DNA of 64,000 bases from Sympetrum striolatum. Its lineage: Eukaryota; Arthropoda; Insecta; Odonata; Libellulidae. The translations under genes and the position numbers were made by a program. Positions 1 to 10,656 of this stretch are shown here, piece by piece. The stretch lies in NCBI GenBank assembly GCA_947579665.1, contig CANPUZ010000059.1, positions 372,001-436,000 on the forward strand. The letters are read 5' to 3'. Below the pieces are notes generated by a model, which was given only the letters and a program-made list of their open reading frames with translations, was not told the origin of the DNA and did no database searches. Numbering within the stretch: the first letter of the stretch is position 1; each line of letters begins with the position of its first letter.

Positions 1-585
1 GCACTTCTTCTGTCTGTAGTTTCATAAATTCTGCTAGCATTATCTAAAGTTAAATCTTCCAACAGTTGCAAAAAGCTCTGCTCTTTCATTTGGTTGATTA
101 GTGAAAAATCGGGGACAATAGCTCATAATTGCAGGCATTCAAGTCTCTTCTCACAGCTGTTGAAGTCCCCAAAAAGTAATAATGTATTTATTCTCATAAG
201 CCTCAGGGTTTTTGCTGGGTGTTGTAGAGTTTATATAATTAAATTTATCAGAATGTATATATAAGGGTTTTGTTTGAAGGTGATTTAGGGTAAACTATAT
301 CTGTGAATGGTTAAATATCTTTCTGCGTATCTTCGATCGAAATCTTCATCGCATTGACTAAGGGAAAAGGAAACAATACAATTGTGAGCTTACGCAAAGG
401 TTGAATATCTCGAGTTCTGTCTGGGAAATGTTGAAATCTTTCATTCACACAGTCATTCAACTAAGAGTAAGTAAGAGTTGGCATTTTCTTTCCTCAGCTT
501 CCAAAACTAGTTTTCACTTTGCAAACGCTGTTTGAAATACACTTAACGCTTGTTCTTAAGTCTTAACCAAAAGCGGTGAGTAGTG

Positions 586-1589
586 CATGAATTTCACTGG
601 ATTTACCGCTAATTATGTGGAGTGATATTCCTCTTCTTCCTTTAAATCAATTTAGCCAACCATCTATGCGATGGAAATTTTCAAGTTTCATGCTCTTCAG
701 CTTTCGCTGTTCTGCTGATTGGAATTCCTAGAGATCATTGCTGGGGGAACCATTCAAATAGAATGGACTCGAACTCTGTATTATCCACAGGTTGTAGTTT
801 TTTGGACCCTCCTGGAGTATTTTTCCTCAGGAATGCAGACTCTATTTTTTCTTTGTTCTTCAAAATCTTAAATAGAAACAACGATGATAGCCCATACCGT
901 CTGCGGGTTTTAGATTTACTCGCAGTTTCTCTTTTGCACAATTTCAAATTTCTTTGCTAAACCTAAAGCCTTTCATTTACTCTCCATCACAGAACTGTCA
1001 CACTAGACACCCGTTTTTGGAAAGCTCTGAACGGACTCGCGTCTAATGATTGAATGATGGAAGAGCGATAACCATCATGTGGAAAGGCACCCCTAATTCA
1101 TATCAAATTTCTTTCTCAAGATATTTTTCATTCACATGCTTTGTAACTAATGACAGTGGCGCAAGGGAGAGGTTACTGTGGAAATCCGAAACAGCTCTGC
1201 TTTTATCTTTTATATCCCCTCCCATTAGACAATTTGAAGCCAAGTTTCTAATGAAAACAAATCTCACGGGTAGATGCCAATAAAATGGGAACTCGATTCA
1301 AACTGCTGACTAGAGGGGTCATCCCCGAAAAAGAAACAAGAAACAAGGGGATAAGATATAGGAGATGTGAATCACAGAGGGGATAGTGAAACTAGTGAGA
1401 CATCTTCGATTACGAGATATGCTACCTGCAAGGTGGCCCTCGTTATAACGATACCTCAGATTTCGATCAGTCGTTATAATTGAAGTAACTCCCTATCCTT
1501 TTTGCTTTGAGACAGAAAATGTTCAATGAATCACTCGCTATAACGCAACCCTCATTATATGCTATACTCCTTATAACGGACTTCTACTG
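586..1589 (-). pseudogene. Tigger/pogo transposase N-terminal fragment (copy 1)
   Basis: The minus-strand frame at 735-947 has the helix-turn-helix style of Tigger/CENP-B-like transposases: a segment ending ILKNKEKIESAF, followed by a second DNA-binding segment ending in LFEWFPQQ. The terminal inverted repeat is at 1,545-1,589; read on the minus strand it begins CAGTAGAAGTCCGTTATAAG and is flanked by TA. The DDE catalytic half is missing because this copy lacks the 5.6 kb that follows the homologous point (12,068-17,713) at the second locus. It is non-functional. The related copy at 16,735-18,711 keeps the catalytic part. Confidence 0.7.
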
Positions 1590-2115
1590 TAACTTCAAAA
1601 TTAACATCAGAAAGAAGTTTTCTAATATCAGGACCAATGAAGATACCCTCTTTGATTGTTGCTTTACTGATGACTGGGAATCGATGATACAGCTACCTTT
1701 ATTGTTAGGGGCCTTGATGAATTGCTTTTTAAGCCCAAGTTTGATATGAAACAGAGATAAAGTATGTTTGGGTGTCAACGAAAGTTTTTTGTTATATGTT
1801 TTTCGAGCCTACAATCCACTGTCTACGTGGTCATTCTTTCTGGGCCCAGTGATGTAACCTTGCTCAACTGTTCCACTCACACAGAAAGCAGGGGTGCTTT
1901 GTGTAACCTGTTTAAACCTAACAAAATACCTATCACTTTAAAATCACCAGACACTTGCCACTAGTGTTTCTGGTACTTCAATTTACACAACATCAGCACA
2001 GCTGATTGTTAATTGGTCACCTAAATATTGCTAAAATTATAAACCATTGCCAACAAATATGGAATGATTCCAAGAAGCATTTTTACGAACCATCACTCAT
2101 CATAGTGTTAGTGAG
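1590..2115 (-). pseudogene. Decayed fragment of a repeat-associated arthropod protein
   Basis: Minus-strand translation shows scattered, frame-broken pieces: FHIKLGLKKQFIKA near 1,715-1,760, KEGIFIGPDIRKL near 1,630-1,670 and DFKVIGILLGLNRLHKA near 1,890-1,940. From memory these resemble an uncharacterised, highly repeated arthropod protein family with HIKLGLMK and KEGIFVGPQIR motifs. I could not check this by search. Stops and frameshifts occur throughout. The same remnant lies in the second copy at 18,712-19,250. Confidence 0.4.
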
Positions 2116-2397
2116 GCTCTCTGTCATCAAAGTTCATTTGGTTGAAGTAAGGTTATTCTATCAGATATCGGGTGAAATAATGGAAATATTGCCCTTATGC
2201 CTATCAGTGAATAACAGGGAAAATATATATCAAAAGAAATAAAAATAAGATATGAGAATTACTAGAAACAACGGGTTATTCCTTACAGATTTGGTCTAGC
2301 GTGGGTGTGTAATATGGGGTTGCCTACACTCAGATTGTCAATTAATTATTGCAACAAAACTAAGGCTCATTAAGGCAAATGGCAATACACTTTTTCA

Positions 2398-3700
2398 TTA
2401 CTCTACTTCCTGCATCACCACAAAAATTTCATCAAAATCCCTTAATGGGCAATCTTTCATCAAATGTCCCTGTTTCATACAATTGAAACATTTATCATCG
2501 TGCTTCTCTTTGGAGCAATCCTTGGCCCTATGCCCTTGCTCACCACAATTAAAGCATCTTTCAGTAGCCAATCTCTTTTCTCCCACCCTTCCTGGTCTCT
2601 CTCTTGATAATGAGGCCTGGACAGCCGCCCGTTCAAAATATATTTGATCATGGATGTGTCGTCTATTTCTCCACGTCTTGCGATGGCTTTCATCGAATAT
2701 ACCTAAACCTCATACGTTTCTTTAGCATCCTTCTTTCTCTTTGTTAGGCACAGGTGGACATCTGCTTGATCGGCTCCCGAAGGGAAATTACAAAGTACTT
2801 TTGAACACGTCCCACGAGTAGACCTCTTCCGCTACACTGTTTAATCGCAGTCCCTCCGCCCCGCATAACTTTGTAACTGCATGTGCTAGCAGCATGGAAT
2901 GATCCCAACCGTAAGCAGATGCCACCCCTTCCACTCGCCGCACCCATTGTACTGATGTGAATCCCGACTCCACCGACAGTTCAAATTCTGGGCGCAATCT
3001 TTCCGCGAGCGAAATATGCGCCGTTGCTGAACTTCCCAACATCGTGCACTGTCCCGTACCTAGTAATTCTTTTTCTCTTTCTAAAACCTTCTGCTCTCAA
3101 TCTAGCAATTCTCCATCGAGCTGGAGGAATTCTCTTTCCCTAGCTACTTGGTACATCGCACCACTTACCTCACTAACTTCTTGCACTCGACCATTTCGTC
3201 CCTCCGGATCTCGAAATTCATTAATGCCCTTAGCCTGAGGTAGCCATGTTGCGGGAGAAGAAGCGGCTACAGGAATACCTAAAACGCTAAATGAATGAGA
3301 CCGACCTATTTCATGCCCAACAGGACGCCTTCCCCACTCAGGTGCACTTCCGCGATCGCTATTCATCTTGCGTCTCGATTCCTCACGACTGGCCCAAAAC
3401 ACTTTGCAGTTCACTTACTTACAGTTTTTGACCTCCTGAGGTGTATTTGGCGATAATCCATATTGTGAATATCCCACCGCTGCTCTGTTAGGAAACCTCC
3501 TACTTTGGTACACCAAAGAAGACAACAAACTCCTTGAATCACTCTCTTTATTCTCCCAAGGCTTACACATGCCCATCTCGAGCACTCCCTCTAGCCGCCA
3601 TTGCTCTAGTCTCTCTACGTTCCACTGTTCCTTAAGATCCTGCCTCGTGGCAGCACCTGTCCGCTTGCCCCTTCTCCCTTTCCATTTCCCACACAATTAT
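2398..3700 (-). pseudogene. LTR-retrotransposon gag remnant with CCHC zinc knuckles
   Basis: Minus-strand frames read, from 3,700 downwards, a long hydrophilic segment, then a capsid-like stretch with QWVRRVEGVASAYGW (2,890-2,950), then IARRGEIDDTSMIKYILNG (2,630-2,690), then two CCHC knuckles, CFNCGEQGHRAKDC and CFNCMKQGHLMKDC (2,450-2,560), and a stop at about 2,398. This domain order is that of gag polyproteins of Ty3/gypsy-type elements. The frame shifts at least three times, so it is a pseudogene. No protease, reverse transcriptase or LTR was found next to it. Only its last roughly 43 bp are included in the duplication at 19,535-19,577. Confidence 0.65.
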
Positions 3701-3709
3701 TGATATGTT

Positions 3710-4440
3710 ACGAAGTTCTAGATTTGTTGGAAGATGTATATTAAGAATTGGTTTAAGGTAATAATTTTAAAAAGACCATACTGTTCCTGGGTTCAATGCC
3801 AGAGCACATTAAAATTCCTTATATAAAAATATATGGGATGATTAGAATGTAATTTGAAGCAGTTGCAGCGAATATTTCTGCTTGAATTTTCACATATAGC
3901 TAGAGATAGTGATCTTCTATTGTGCTGCATTGGCAGCATTACCAGAAAGTCCTAGGTTCGATGCCTGGCGGTAAATAATTTTCCCATCTAAAAAATTTGG
4001 AGTATTTTTAAAAATGTTTTTGATGGACTTATCGAAATGATAGGAAGTTCTCGCTCTGCTAGAAGATGTGTATTAAGAATCCATTTAAGAAAAAAATTGT
4101 ATTAGAACATGCTGTTCCTAGGTTCGATGCCAGAGCACATTACAATTTCTCACATAAGGAATATGAGGGAAAGGTTAGTCGTCATTTGAGGCAGTTGTAT
4201 CCAATATTTCTGCTTTAATTTTCACACATGGTTAAAGATGGTGACCTTCTATTGAGCTGCATAGTAAGTATCACCAGAAAGACTGGGTTCGATTCCGGAT
4301 GAATAAATTGCAGCAATTATTAGAATATTTTTAAACCGTTTTTCCTTTTGAAAAACCTCTCGATGAGATGCCAACTTTAAATTAGTGTTATCAATATGCT
4401 TGAAGTATGCAAGCTACATTATAGTCCTATTCCTTTATAT
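3710..4440 (+). repeat. BB-family repeat, plus-strand fragment
   Basis: Part of the multi-copy BB family, whose best copies are at 27,786-28,955 and 40,217-42,496. T-arm-like motifs of the form GGTTCRATNCC occur near 3,790, 3,952, 4,111 and 4,289. The family's terminal hairpin is seen at 4,399-4,415 (GCTTGAAGTATGCAAGC). It is tail-to-tail with a minus-strand copy that begins at 4,441. Confidence 0.7.
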
Positions 4441-4765
4441 GTACGAGTAAAAAAAAGAATAAGCATATTGACAACACTAATTTCATATTGGCATCATATG
4501 AAGAGGGTCCTCAAAAGAAAAAAAAAGATTGAAAATATTCTTATAATTCGCTGCAATTTAATCAACTGGCATCGAACCCGGGTCTTCCTGGTCGTACTTT
4601 CTATGAAGCAGAACAGAAGATCACCACTTCTAACTATGTGAGAAAATTCAAGCAGAAATATTGGGTGCATCCGCATCAAACTACCTCCTACTAATCCATC
4701 ATATTCCTAACTTAAGAAAAAGAAATGTTTTCTGGCATTGAACCCAGAAACAGCATGGTCTTATA
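4441..4765 (-). repeat. BB-family repeat, minus strand, first part (split by Tigger)
   Basis: Minus-oriented BB copy with motifs near 4,571 and 4,737. It breaks at the TA dinucleotide at 4,764-4,765, where the Tigger element begins, and the matching sequence resumes at about 7,890. The resumption can be followed through an unbroken BB copy at 8,672-8,760. Confidence 0.7.
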
Positions 4766-5149
4766 CAGTAAAACCTGTCTAAGCTGGAATCTCAGGGGAT
4801 CACGCTATTTTTCCTGCTTAAGCAGGGTTTAAGGGTTTCCTTCTTAGACAGGTTAATTCAATATTCACGCATGTATACGCAGATTACTTATTACCTAATT
4901 AATTTTCAGTAGTCATTGGTTGTGTGTAGGCCTCAAGGGAAAGAAAGGAAACAAAAACGGCATTTAATGCTTGAGCGAAAAATAATGTGTAGGAAGAAGA
5001 ATTTTAATGCAATTCAATTATTTTCCTTCATAAATCCAGAGCCTGTGAAGTAGATTTGAGGCTTTAAAAGTAAAATAATTCAGTTTTAGATTCTGTGACA
5101 CAATTATTATCAATACAAAAACACAACTAAAAGTTATTTAAAGAAATTT

Positions 5150-5527
5150 TCCAATTTTAATTGCTTTTTTTTTGAGATTTCCTCATGCAGCTAAAAGAAA
5201 ATTCTAACTCCTTCACCAGGAGAAGAAAAACATCCAAACGATGTCCTAGAGACAATTGAAATCGTGCATTTATCTGCGGAAAAAGGTTTCCTAACCAATG
5301 AACACACCTTCCCCTTACCTCACCTCTTATCTCCCTTCCCAAAAAGATATTCCCATGACCTCTCCTTTCCTTTCTCCTCCAGCCCTTCAGGACATTTAAG
5401 CAGCTTTTTAAAAACATCTGTACCAGAAGATGCTACTCCGGTAGCGAAACCGGTCGAAGCAAAATAAAAGTGTGACAAATTTACAGTGTTTTTCTTCGTT
5501 ACCTAAATGGCTTTCCACGAGGTAACG
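5150..5527 (+). mobile_element. Penelope-like retroelement, 3' fragment
   Basis: A plus-strand frame (5,240-5,466) reads VLETIEIVHLSAEKGFLTNE and continues to a stop at about 5,465. It resembles the region that follows the GIY-YIG nuclease at the C-terminus of Penelope-like polyproteins. It is followed by a hammerhead-like motif (5,423-5,458). A short match, ATGGCTTTCCACGA near 5,510, recurs inverted at about 5,815 in the small palindromic insertion, suggesting the same family. The 5' boundary is approximate and no target duplication was found. Confidence 0.5.
5423..5458 (+). ncRNA. Hammerhead-ribozyme-like motif (Penelope-associated)
   Basis: Core-like CAGAAGA, a 5-bp helix II (GCTAC/GTAGC closed by a TCCG loop), GAAA, then CC and GGTC. 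Relative to the canonical CUGANGA core the second base is A. Helix III would be minimal, as reported for hammerheads in Penelope-like elements. It lies at the end of the Penelope coding remnant, the place expected for such motifs. Confidence 0.5.
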
Positions 5528-5887
5528 CCTGATCATCTAGATTTAATTCAATGTTATCAGTTTCTGTGAAAGCATTGTCATCGATATTCAAATAAAGTTC
5601 TGCATTCACAGCTTTCGCATCTTTCATTTCATCCATCAAACTTTGTATTTCACTGTAGTTGTAATTTATTCACTCACAGTTTTGGAAACACTTTCTCACA
5701 CATTCATCCTTCACAGACTTCACTAAGTGGCTTAAAAATGTGATAGCGTCTAACACATCAATTTCAAAGTTAAGTCAGTTACTCTCTCACATTAAATTTT
5801 ATGGTATTAGGCCGGACTTCGTGGAAAGCCATCATAAGAAATTAGTAAAGCACTTCGTAATTTCCACAATACTATTTATTTAAAAAA

Positions 5888-5919
5888 CGACTGGTTTCAG
5901 CTAACGCCATCATCAGGAC
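5888..5919 (-). ncRNA. Hammerhead core, left arm of palindrome
   Basis: On the minus strand: CTGATGA (5,910-5,916), a short helix II (GGC/GCT with a GTTA loop), GAAA (5,895-5,898), then CC, A and GTC followed by G (5,888-5,894). The conserved core bases and a GUC cleavage triplet are all present, but helix III is minimal. Confidence 0.55.
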
Positions 5920-5945
5920 CTGATGATGGCATTAGCCGAAACCAT
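5917..5945 (+). ncRNA. Hammerhead core, right arm of palindrome
   Basis: CTGATGA at 5,920-5,926, helix II GGC/GCC around an ATTA loop, and GAAA at 5,938-5,941. Unlike the left arm it runs straight into a T-tract and lacks the GTC triplet, so this arm probably has no cleavage site of its own. Confidence 0.5.
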
Positions 5946-7079
5946 TTTTTTAAATAAATAATATTGTGGAAATTACGAAGTGCTTTATTAATTTCTTACT
6001 CTCTCACATTCTTCCATTCTTATAACAAGATGCTGGAGCATCAGTTTCCTGTAATTTATCTTTACATTTTGGATGATTCCATTGCCCAAAGGCTGCAGAA
6101 CTGATGTTGTGCTAGTAGGCAGGAATACTAGTTGAACATTTGAAAGTTTAATTTTTGTGTGGCATGTAGCATTGTCTAGGAAAAGGAAAATAATCCTATT
6201 TTTCCTTTCCATATGTTTATTCAACTTATTCAAGAATTCTTCGAATTTAGCGCTGGTCATCCATGCTTTCTTATTTGATTTCCATTCCACAGGAAGTTTG
6301 CTGTTCTTCAAATTTTTTAAAGCAGAGAGGATTTTCACATTTTAGGATTACCAACGGTTTTTCTAGTTTTCCAACAGCAAATGCAGCCAAAAGCACAGTT
6401 TTTTTCTTTTTAATACCGACCTCTGGAACGCCTTTCTCCTTTCATCTGCAACGTTTTATTTGGTAGGGTTCTGTTAAACAAAGCTGTTTCATCAACGTTT
6501 CCTATGTTATTGGGGCTGTAATCAGAGATTATCGTACAACCTTTGGGTAAGTCGCACGCTTTCCTGTGCTAAGTCAAACTCCATCTAAATCATTTATATC
6601 CTTTAACTTCCTGTGCCAATTCTTCACAGTAACTTTATCTACGTCTTCTGCTTCCACACAGGAGATATTAAATGTAATGCAATCTCTTTTCCTAAAACTA
6701 TGCAACCAGCCATTTGATGTAGAAAAATAATCAAGGTTAAGTATTCCTGCTGTCTCTTTGGCTTTTAATTGCAAAATTGGTCCAGAAATGGGAAAGTTCT
6801 TTGCTCTGGCTGCAGAAAACTACTCAAACACAGTGCGATTTAATCCGATGTATTTTGTGTCTCTTTCCTTCATACTGGTTAAGTCATTTTTGCAACTTAA
6901 TAAAAATCTCTCCATAATTTTGTCCTTTTGCTTCATGATGTTGTAAATGTATGTCTTCCCACATTTAAAATGCAATGTCACTTTCTCAATAGCCTTTTTT
7001 CCTCATTGACCATTTTAATGACACTAATCTTTTCCTTGAGATTTAAATTTTTCAATTTTTTATCCATGATCTGTGAAAA

Positions 7080-7889
7080 CAAAGAATATTTTTCAATATA
7101 AAAAAACAATAGATGCCTAAAATAGAGTAAATTTTTCCGTTGATCTAACAGATGAATAATAATACTTACAGCAGTTGGTATTAATCCAAATTCTCCTAAC
7201 TCTTGCTAGAAGAGAGAAGAGTGATCATATGTCTCACACTGAGAGATAGACTGTAGGGACCATAAACACTTTTCGGGACACAATTAGAGAACCCCGAGGG
7301 ACCAAACTTTCACTTCAACCAGAAACTAAAATCCTTCCTCGTAAAATTCTCTGACTCTATTAAGATTTTCCCACCAGAGAGGCCCAAACGGATATGAAAA
7401 ACTGCATGGAATTTCCTAGTTTCCGATTTTGATTCAGTGAGACAATGAATGGACACAACCCAAGGGGCAAGCCCTCCCTTCACTCTCCTATTGTTCCGAC
7501 GGATTAGTCCTAGTTCCATGAATTCTACATCTCAATTTTCCCTGGCTTGGGGAAAACCCAGGGATGACCCAGCTCACAATCAGTTCGGCTGTTGAAGGCA
7601 CTTGCCATTCAGTATTGCTTTCGCTACTTCATTTTTATAACTAAGGTCCCTTAATCCTCTTGAAATGAATGTTCTTTCAAACATAGCATCTTCGGAACGG
7701 AAGGGGTGCATCAACGGTAAGCATATCGTAACTCAAACCATAAAACCCAACATAATATCTTCAAGTTTAAAAATTTTATTTCCATCTTTCACAGATTCAA
7801 ACATGCATCATTATGCAAAGCAATTCTGATATTTCCGGCTTTGACAAGTTTCCGCCCCAGACAGTTTCCGCCTCTCACAGTTTTAACTC
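7080..7889. other. No gene seen (5' flank of Tigger transposase)
   Basis: Non-coding sequence between the transposase start and the inferred right end of the Tigger element. 7,260-7,620 is somewhat richer in G+C than its surroundings but has no recognisable frame, and may be a separate old insertion. Confidence 0.4.
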
Positions 7890-8345
7890 CATAATTTTTT
7901 TTTTCTTAAACAGACTCCTAATATGCATCTTCTAACTGAGCGAGAACTTCATTTCAATAAGCGCATCAAAAAAAAATGAAAAACTACCTCATTGTATTTT
8001 AAAGGTTAGTTTTTTGCATCCTCCAAGCATCGAACCCAGGATATCTTCCGTAAAGGTCATTTATGTTCTCTATAGATCCTGACCATATAAATAGGCTCCT
8101 TGAGTTTCAATTCTCTACCTATCCGGGAAGTTATTTTTTTTTAATTCCTAAACATCAAAGCAATGCTTTTAATTGGGAAAAATTGGGGCCCTCTGGAAAC
8201 GAACCAATGATACTGAAGTTCAAAATCACATTCTTTTTGCCAGTTACACATTATGGCCAATAGGTCATAAATATTTCAAATCAATGATGTTTGTGCTTTA
8301 GCCTGTGAATAAGTATCCTATCTATCTATCTAATATACATATGCT
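7890..8345 (-). repeat. BB-family repeat, minus strand, continuation
   Basis: Resumes the BB copy interrupted at 4,765. Motifs on the minus strand lie near 8,029 (CATCGAACCC) and, degenerate, near 8,200. It reaches the family's 5' start region (reverse complement of the segment beginning GATGCTTCTC) near 8,297-8,345. Confidence 0.6.
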
Positions 8346-8363
8346 TCTCTGGATTGATTCATA

Positions 8364-8927
8364 TATATATACGAGTGAAATGCTGCTTGCATACTGCAAG
8401 CATATTGATAACACTAATTTTAAGTCAGCATCATATAGAGAGAGTCCTCAGAAGAAAAAAAAGGATTGATAATATTCTTAAAATTTGCTGCAATTTAATT
8501 GTCCGGCATCGAACCCGGGTCTTCCTGGTGATAATTACTATGCGGTACAACAGAAGATCACCATCACTAACTATGAGTGAAAATTCAAGCAGAAATATTT
8601 GTTGCAACTGCTTCAGACTGCGTCCTACTTTACCCTTATATTACTTATGTGAGAAATTTAATGTGCTCTGGCATCGAACCCAAGTACAAGCATGGTCTTA
8701 TCTAAATTTTTTTTTGAACGGAGTCTTAATATACACCTAAAAGCAAGAACTTCCTATCATATCGATAAATACATTAAAAAATTAATGAATATCTACACCA
8801 ATGTATTATATATGGGGGATATATTTGCCGATTGGCATCAAACCCGGGTCTCTGACAATACTATCTATGCAGAACAAAGGAATATCACTATCTCTATCTC
8901 CAGAGAAGCATCTATATATAATAGATG
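8364..8927 (-). repeat. BB-family repeat, minus strand, internally shortened
   Basis: Starts with a TA run and ACGAGTGAAATGCTGCTTGC, the family 3' end with hairpin sequence, and ends at about 8,927 with the reverse complement of the family 5' end (AGAAGCATCTATATATAATA). Minus-strand T-arm-like motifs lie near 8,509, 8,672 and 8,837. Confidence 0.7.
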
Positions 8928-8989
8928 TAAATCCATGCTAAAAGGATTAATAGATTGGATTAAATTTTAAAACATGTTCTTGAAATAAG

Positions 8990-9390
8990 TGTTAGCAATT
9001 TTAAAGAGAATTTTTTTAAAAATTCCTTCCCAATAACATGGAAACCTAAAACGGGGCTTGTAAACAGAGGTCATAAAGACATCTCATGTACAGAGTATAC
9101 CATTTCCATATAGATCCTTGGTTCAATGCCAGAGCACCATTAATCCATGCAATGGTCAGACTTTTTTCAAGTCCGTTTTTCCTTGGGAATTTTCCTGGGT
9201 GCACGCCCTTATGTGCAAAGTCACCTAAACCCTTTCCTTATTTGGGATAATATAATCTTATTTTAGGACCTTTCCAATCTGACATTGCATTTAAAATTTG
9301 GATTATATAAGTGTTATATTTATTTATATCTTGCAAAAAGGTCCTGGGTTCAACACCAGACGGCTGTATTATCTGAAATGTAAGATGGAA
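8990..9390 (+). repeat. Degenerate BB-family units
   Basis: Two plus-strand T-arm-like motifs (TTGGTTCAATGCC near 9,119 and TGGGTTCAACACC near 9,348) with partly recognisable surrounding unit sequence. Boundaries are uncertain. Confidence 0.4.
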
Positions 9391-9399
9391 ATTAAAATT

Positions 9400-10245
9400 T
9401 CCTTTAATTTGCTGATAGAATAGAAATGTATTACTATAAACAGTTTGTAGGGACAGGTACAAAAACATCATCAGTACACTTATCCAGAATGCAAGCAATT
9501 TTTACTCTTATAAATATCTATATAATCACAGTAACAGCATGTTACGCGAGATATATACATTTTTTACTGTTAATTAACATTCTAAACTTTTTATTTTTCA
9601 ATATAAAGATTAGAATTTTAATGAACAGTATTAGCAAAAATATAAAACTGTCATGTATCATTCACACCTCCCAAAGTCTACATGAAAAGCTTAATGTTTT
9701 CAAGGAAATACATTTAGCAGATTTCAGCCCATCCATTTGATTATTTTTGATTCTTTTGATTATAGGAATTGTACAGGGTTTTGAAAAAAGGTAAATGTTA
9801 GATGACAGATATAATTATTTATATACTGTTAGTTAACATTTTAAACCAAACCTTGTTGTACTTAAAACTCAAATTTGCTTTGTATATATTGTTCAAAAAA
9901 TTGAAATCTTTGTTTTTGACAAAAAAATCAAACTTTAAGGCCATTGTTGGAGACCTAAATACTTTTGAAATCGATAAAAATTTTTTGGAGGAAAACATGT
10001 GATCAAAGTTACAAACTTTTGTCCTCTTGAAATTTTGAATTAGGAAAAAAAGATTTCTGTGACTTATGCAATGGAACTGGGACGAGTATACTGAAACTCA
10101 ACATTTTAGTTAGTTGTGTCATTTTTGATGCGGAAGTACACCAGTAATAGTAAAATCAAATCAAAAACAGGAAAATTGCCATAATACAATATGAGAAAAT
10201 AATATATTTCACAGAAAATATAGGATAAAACATTTAAAAAATTAA
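9400..10245. other. No gene seen
   Basis: Very AT-rich sequence. The frames present are short and of low complexity, with no recognisable domain. Confidence 0.5.
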
Positions 10246-10249
10246 ATTG

Positions 10250-10570
10250 CCCTTAGGCTGGTTGGTGCCTCATCCCCTCTGGCATAAGCTACTTAGAGCA
10301 GAGAGGAATGAGGTTCACTAGGCAGCATAAGGAGAGGAAGTTTGCCATTGCTTTCCTCACTGAGCCAGAATGATATTAGCGGAGCATGTCCACCCAAGTG
10401 AACCACAAAGAGTAACACTTTTCTTGTCAGTCCGTAAAGAGAGACCTTGATCAGTGCAATTATTCTCTCGAAACCTCGGTGTCTTTCATTTCATCACAGC
10501 CATGATCAAGAATGGGACAAAAGAAAATGAAAGATACACTTTTCTCTATCCTGTGCCACATGACAAATGA
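10250..10570. repeat. Dispersed repeat W, copy 1
   Basis: Matches the reverse complement of about 54,180-54,515 with moderate divergence. Shared blocks include TTTGCCATTGCTTTCCTCAC, the start GCCTCATCCCCTCTGGCATA and the far end around a TGGGACAAAAGA block. About 320 bp, non-coding. It could be a SINE, but I see no clear A and B boxes. Confidence 0.65.
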
Positions 10571-10656
10571 GAATAGTCCATTAATCAGAGAATGTGATGA
10601 AAAATGCTAAAAATGACATGTGAAAGCTATAACTATTTCAATCTCATGTTGGTTCA

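Larger units (their letters stand above)
1..2440. repeat. Segmental duplicate, copy 1 (composite)
   Basis: Positions 1-590 match 11,479-12,068 and positions 591-2,440 match 17,713-19,577, both nearly base for base by eye. The two source blocks are 5.6 kb apart in the second locus but contiguous here. One clear difference is about 14 bp near 1,690 that is missing here and present at about 18,815. The block holds a Tigger transposase N-terminal fragment (minus strand), a decayed coding fragment and the last codons of a gag. It has no intact gene. The left edge is the window edge, so the duplication may extend further. Confidence 0.9.
5794..5995. mobile_element. 202-bp palindromic Penelope-type insertion with two opposed hammerhead cores
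   Basis: Flanked by a perfect 15-bp direct repeat, TTACTCTCTCACATT, at 5,779-5,793 and 5,996-6,010, which marks a single insertion event into the Tigger transposase. Inside are two arms of about 75 bp, centred at 5,918, that are nearly perfect reverse complements and each start with a hammerhead core. The outer left part contains a short sequence (near 5,815) also seen inverted at the end of the Penelope fragment at about 5,510. No coding sequence. Confidence 0.75.
5525..7069 (-). pseudogene. Tigger/jerky-like transposase (frameshifted)
   Basis: Minus strand from an ATG at 7,069. The N-terminal helix-turn-helix reads KISVIKMVNEE then CGKTYIYNIMKQKDKI. A Tc5-type DNA-binding segment follows at 6,574-6,774 (TSNGWLHSFRKRDCI). 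The DDE part at 5,988-6,338 contains FLFLDNATCHTK and LVFLPTSTTSVLQPLGNG, typical of DDE_1 (CENP-B/Tigger) enzymes. C-terminal acidic sequence continues to about 5,525 beyond the 202-bp palindromic insertion. Several frameshifts and stops make it inactive. In life such enzymes cut the element out at TA sites. Confidence 0.75.
4766..7889 (-). mobile_element. Tigger/pogo-type DNA transposon (decayed, interrupted)
   Basis: The left terminal repeat begins CAGTAAAACCTGTCTAAGCT at 4,766, preceded by TA. The right end is inferred from the point where the interrupted BB repeat resumes (about 7,890). Sequence just inside it (7,862-7,888) is only weakly similar to the left terminal repeat. A frameshifted transposase lies on the minus strand (7,069 to about 5,525). 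Two Penelope-derived pieces occupy 5,150-5,527 and 5,794-5,995. It is inserted in a BB-family repeat. Confidence 0.65.

Noticed and set aside
763..960. Plus-strand 65-codon frame (and its twin at 17,885)
   Set aside because: Shadow of the minus-strand Tigger helix-turn-helix frame.
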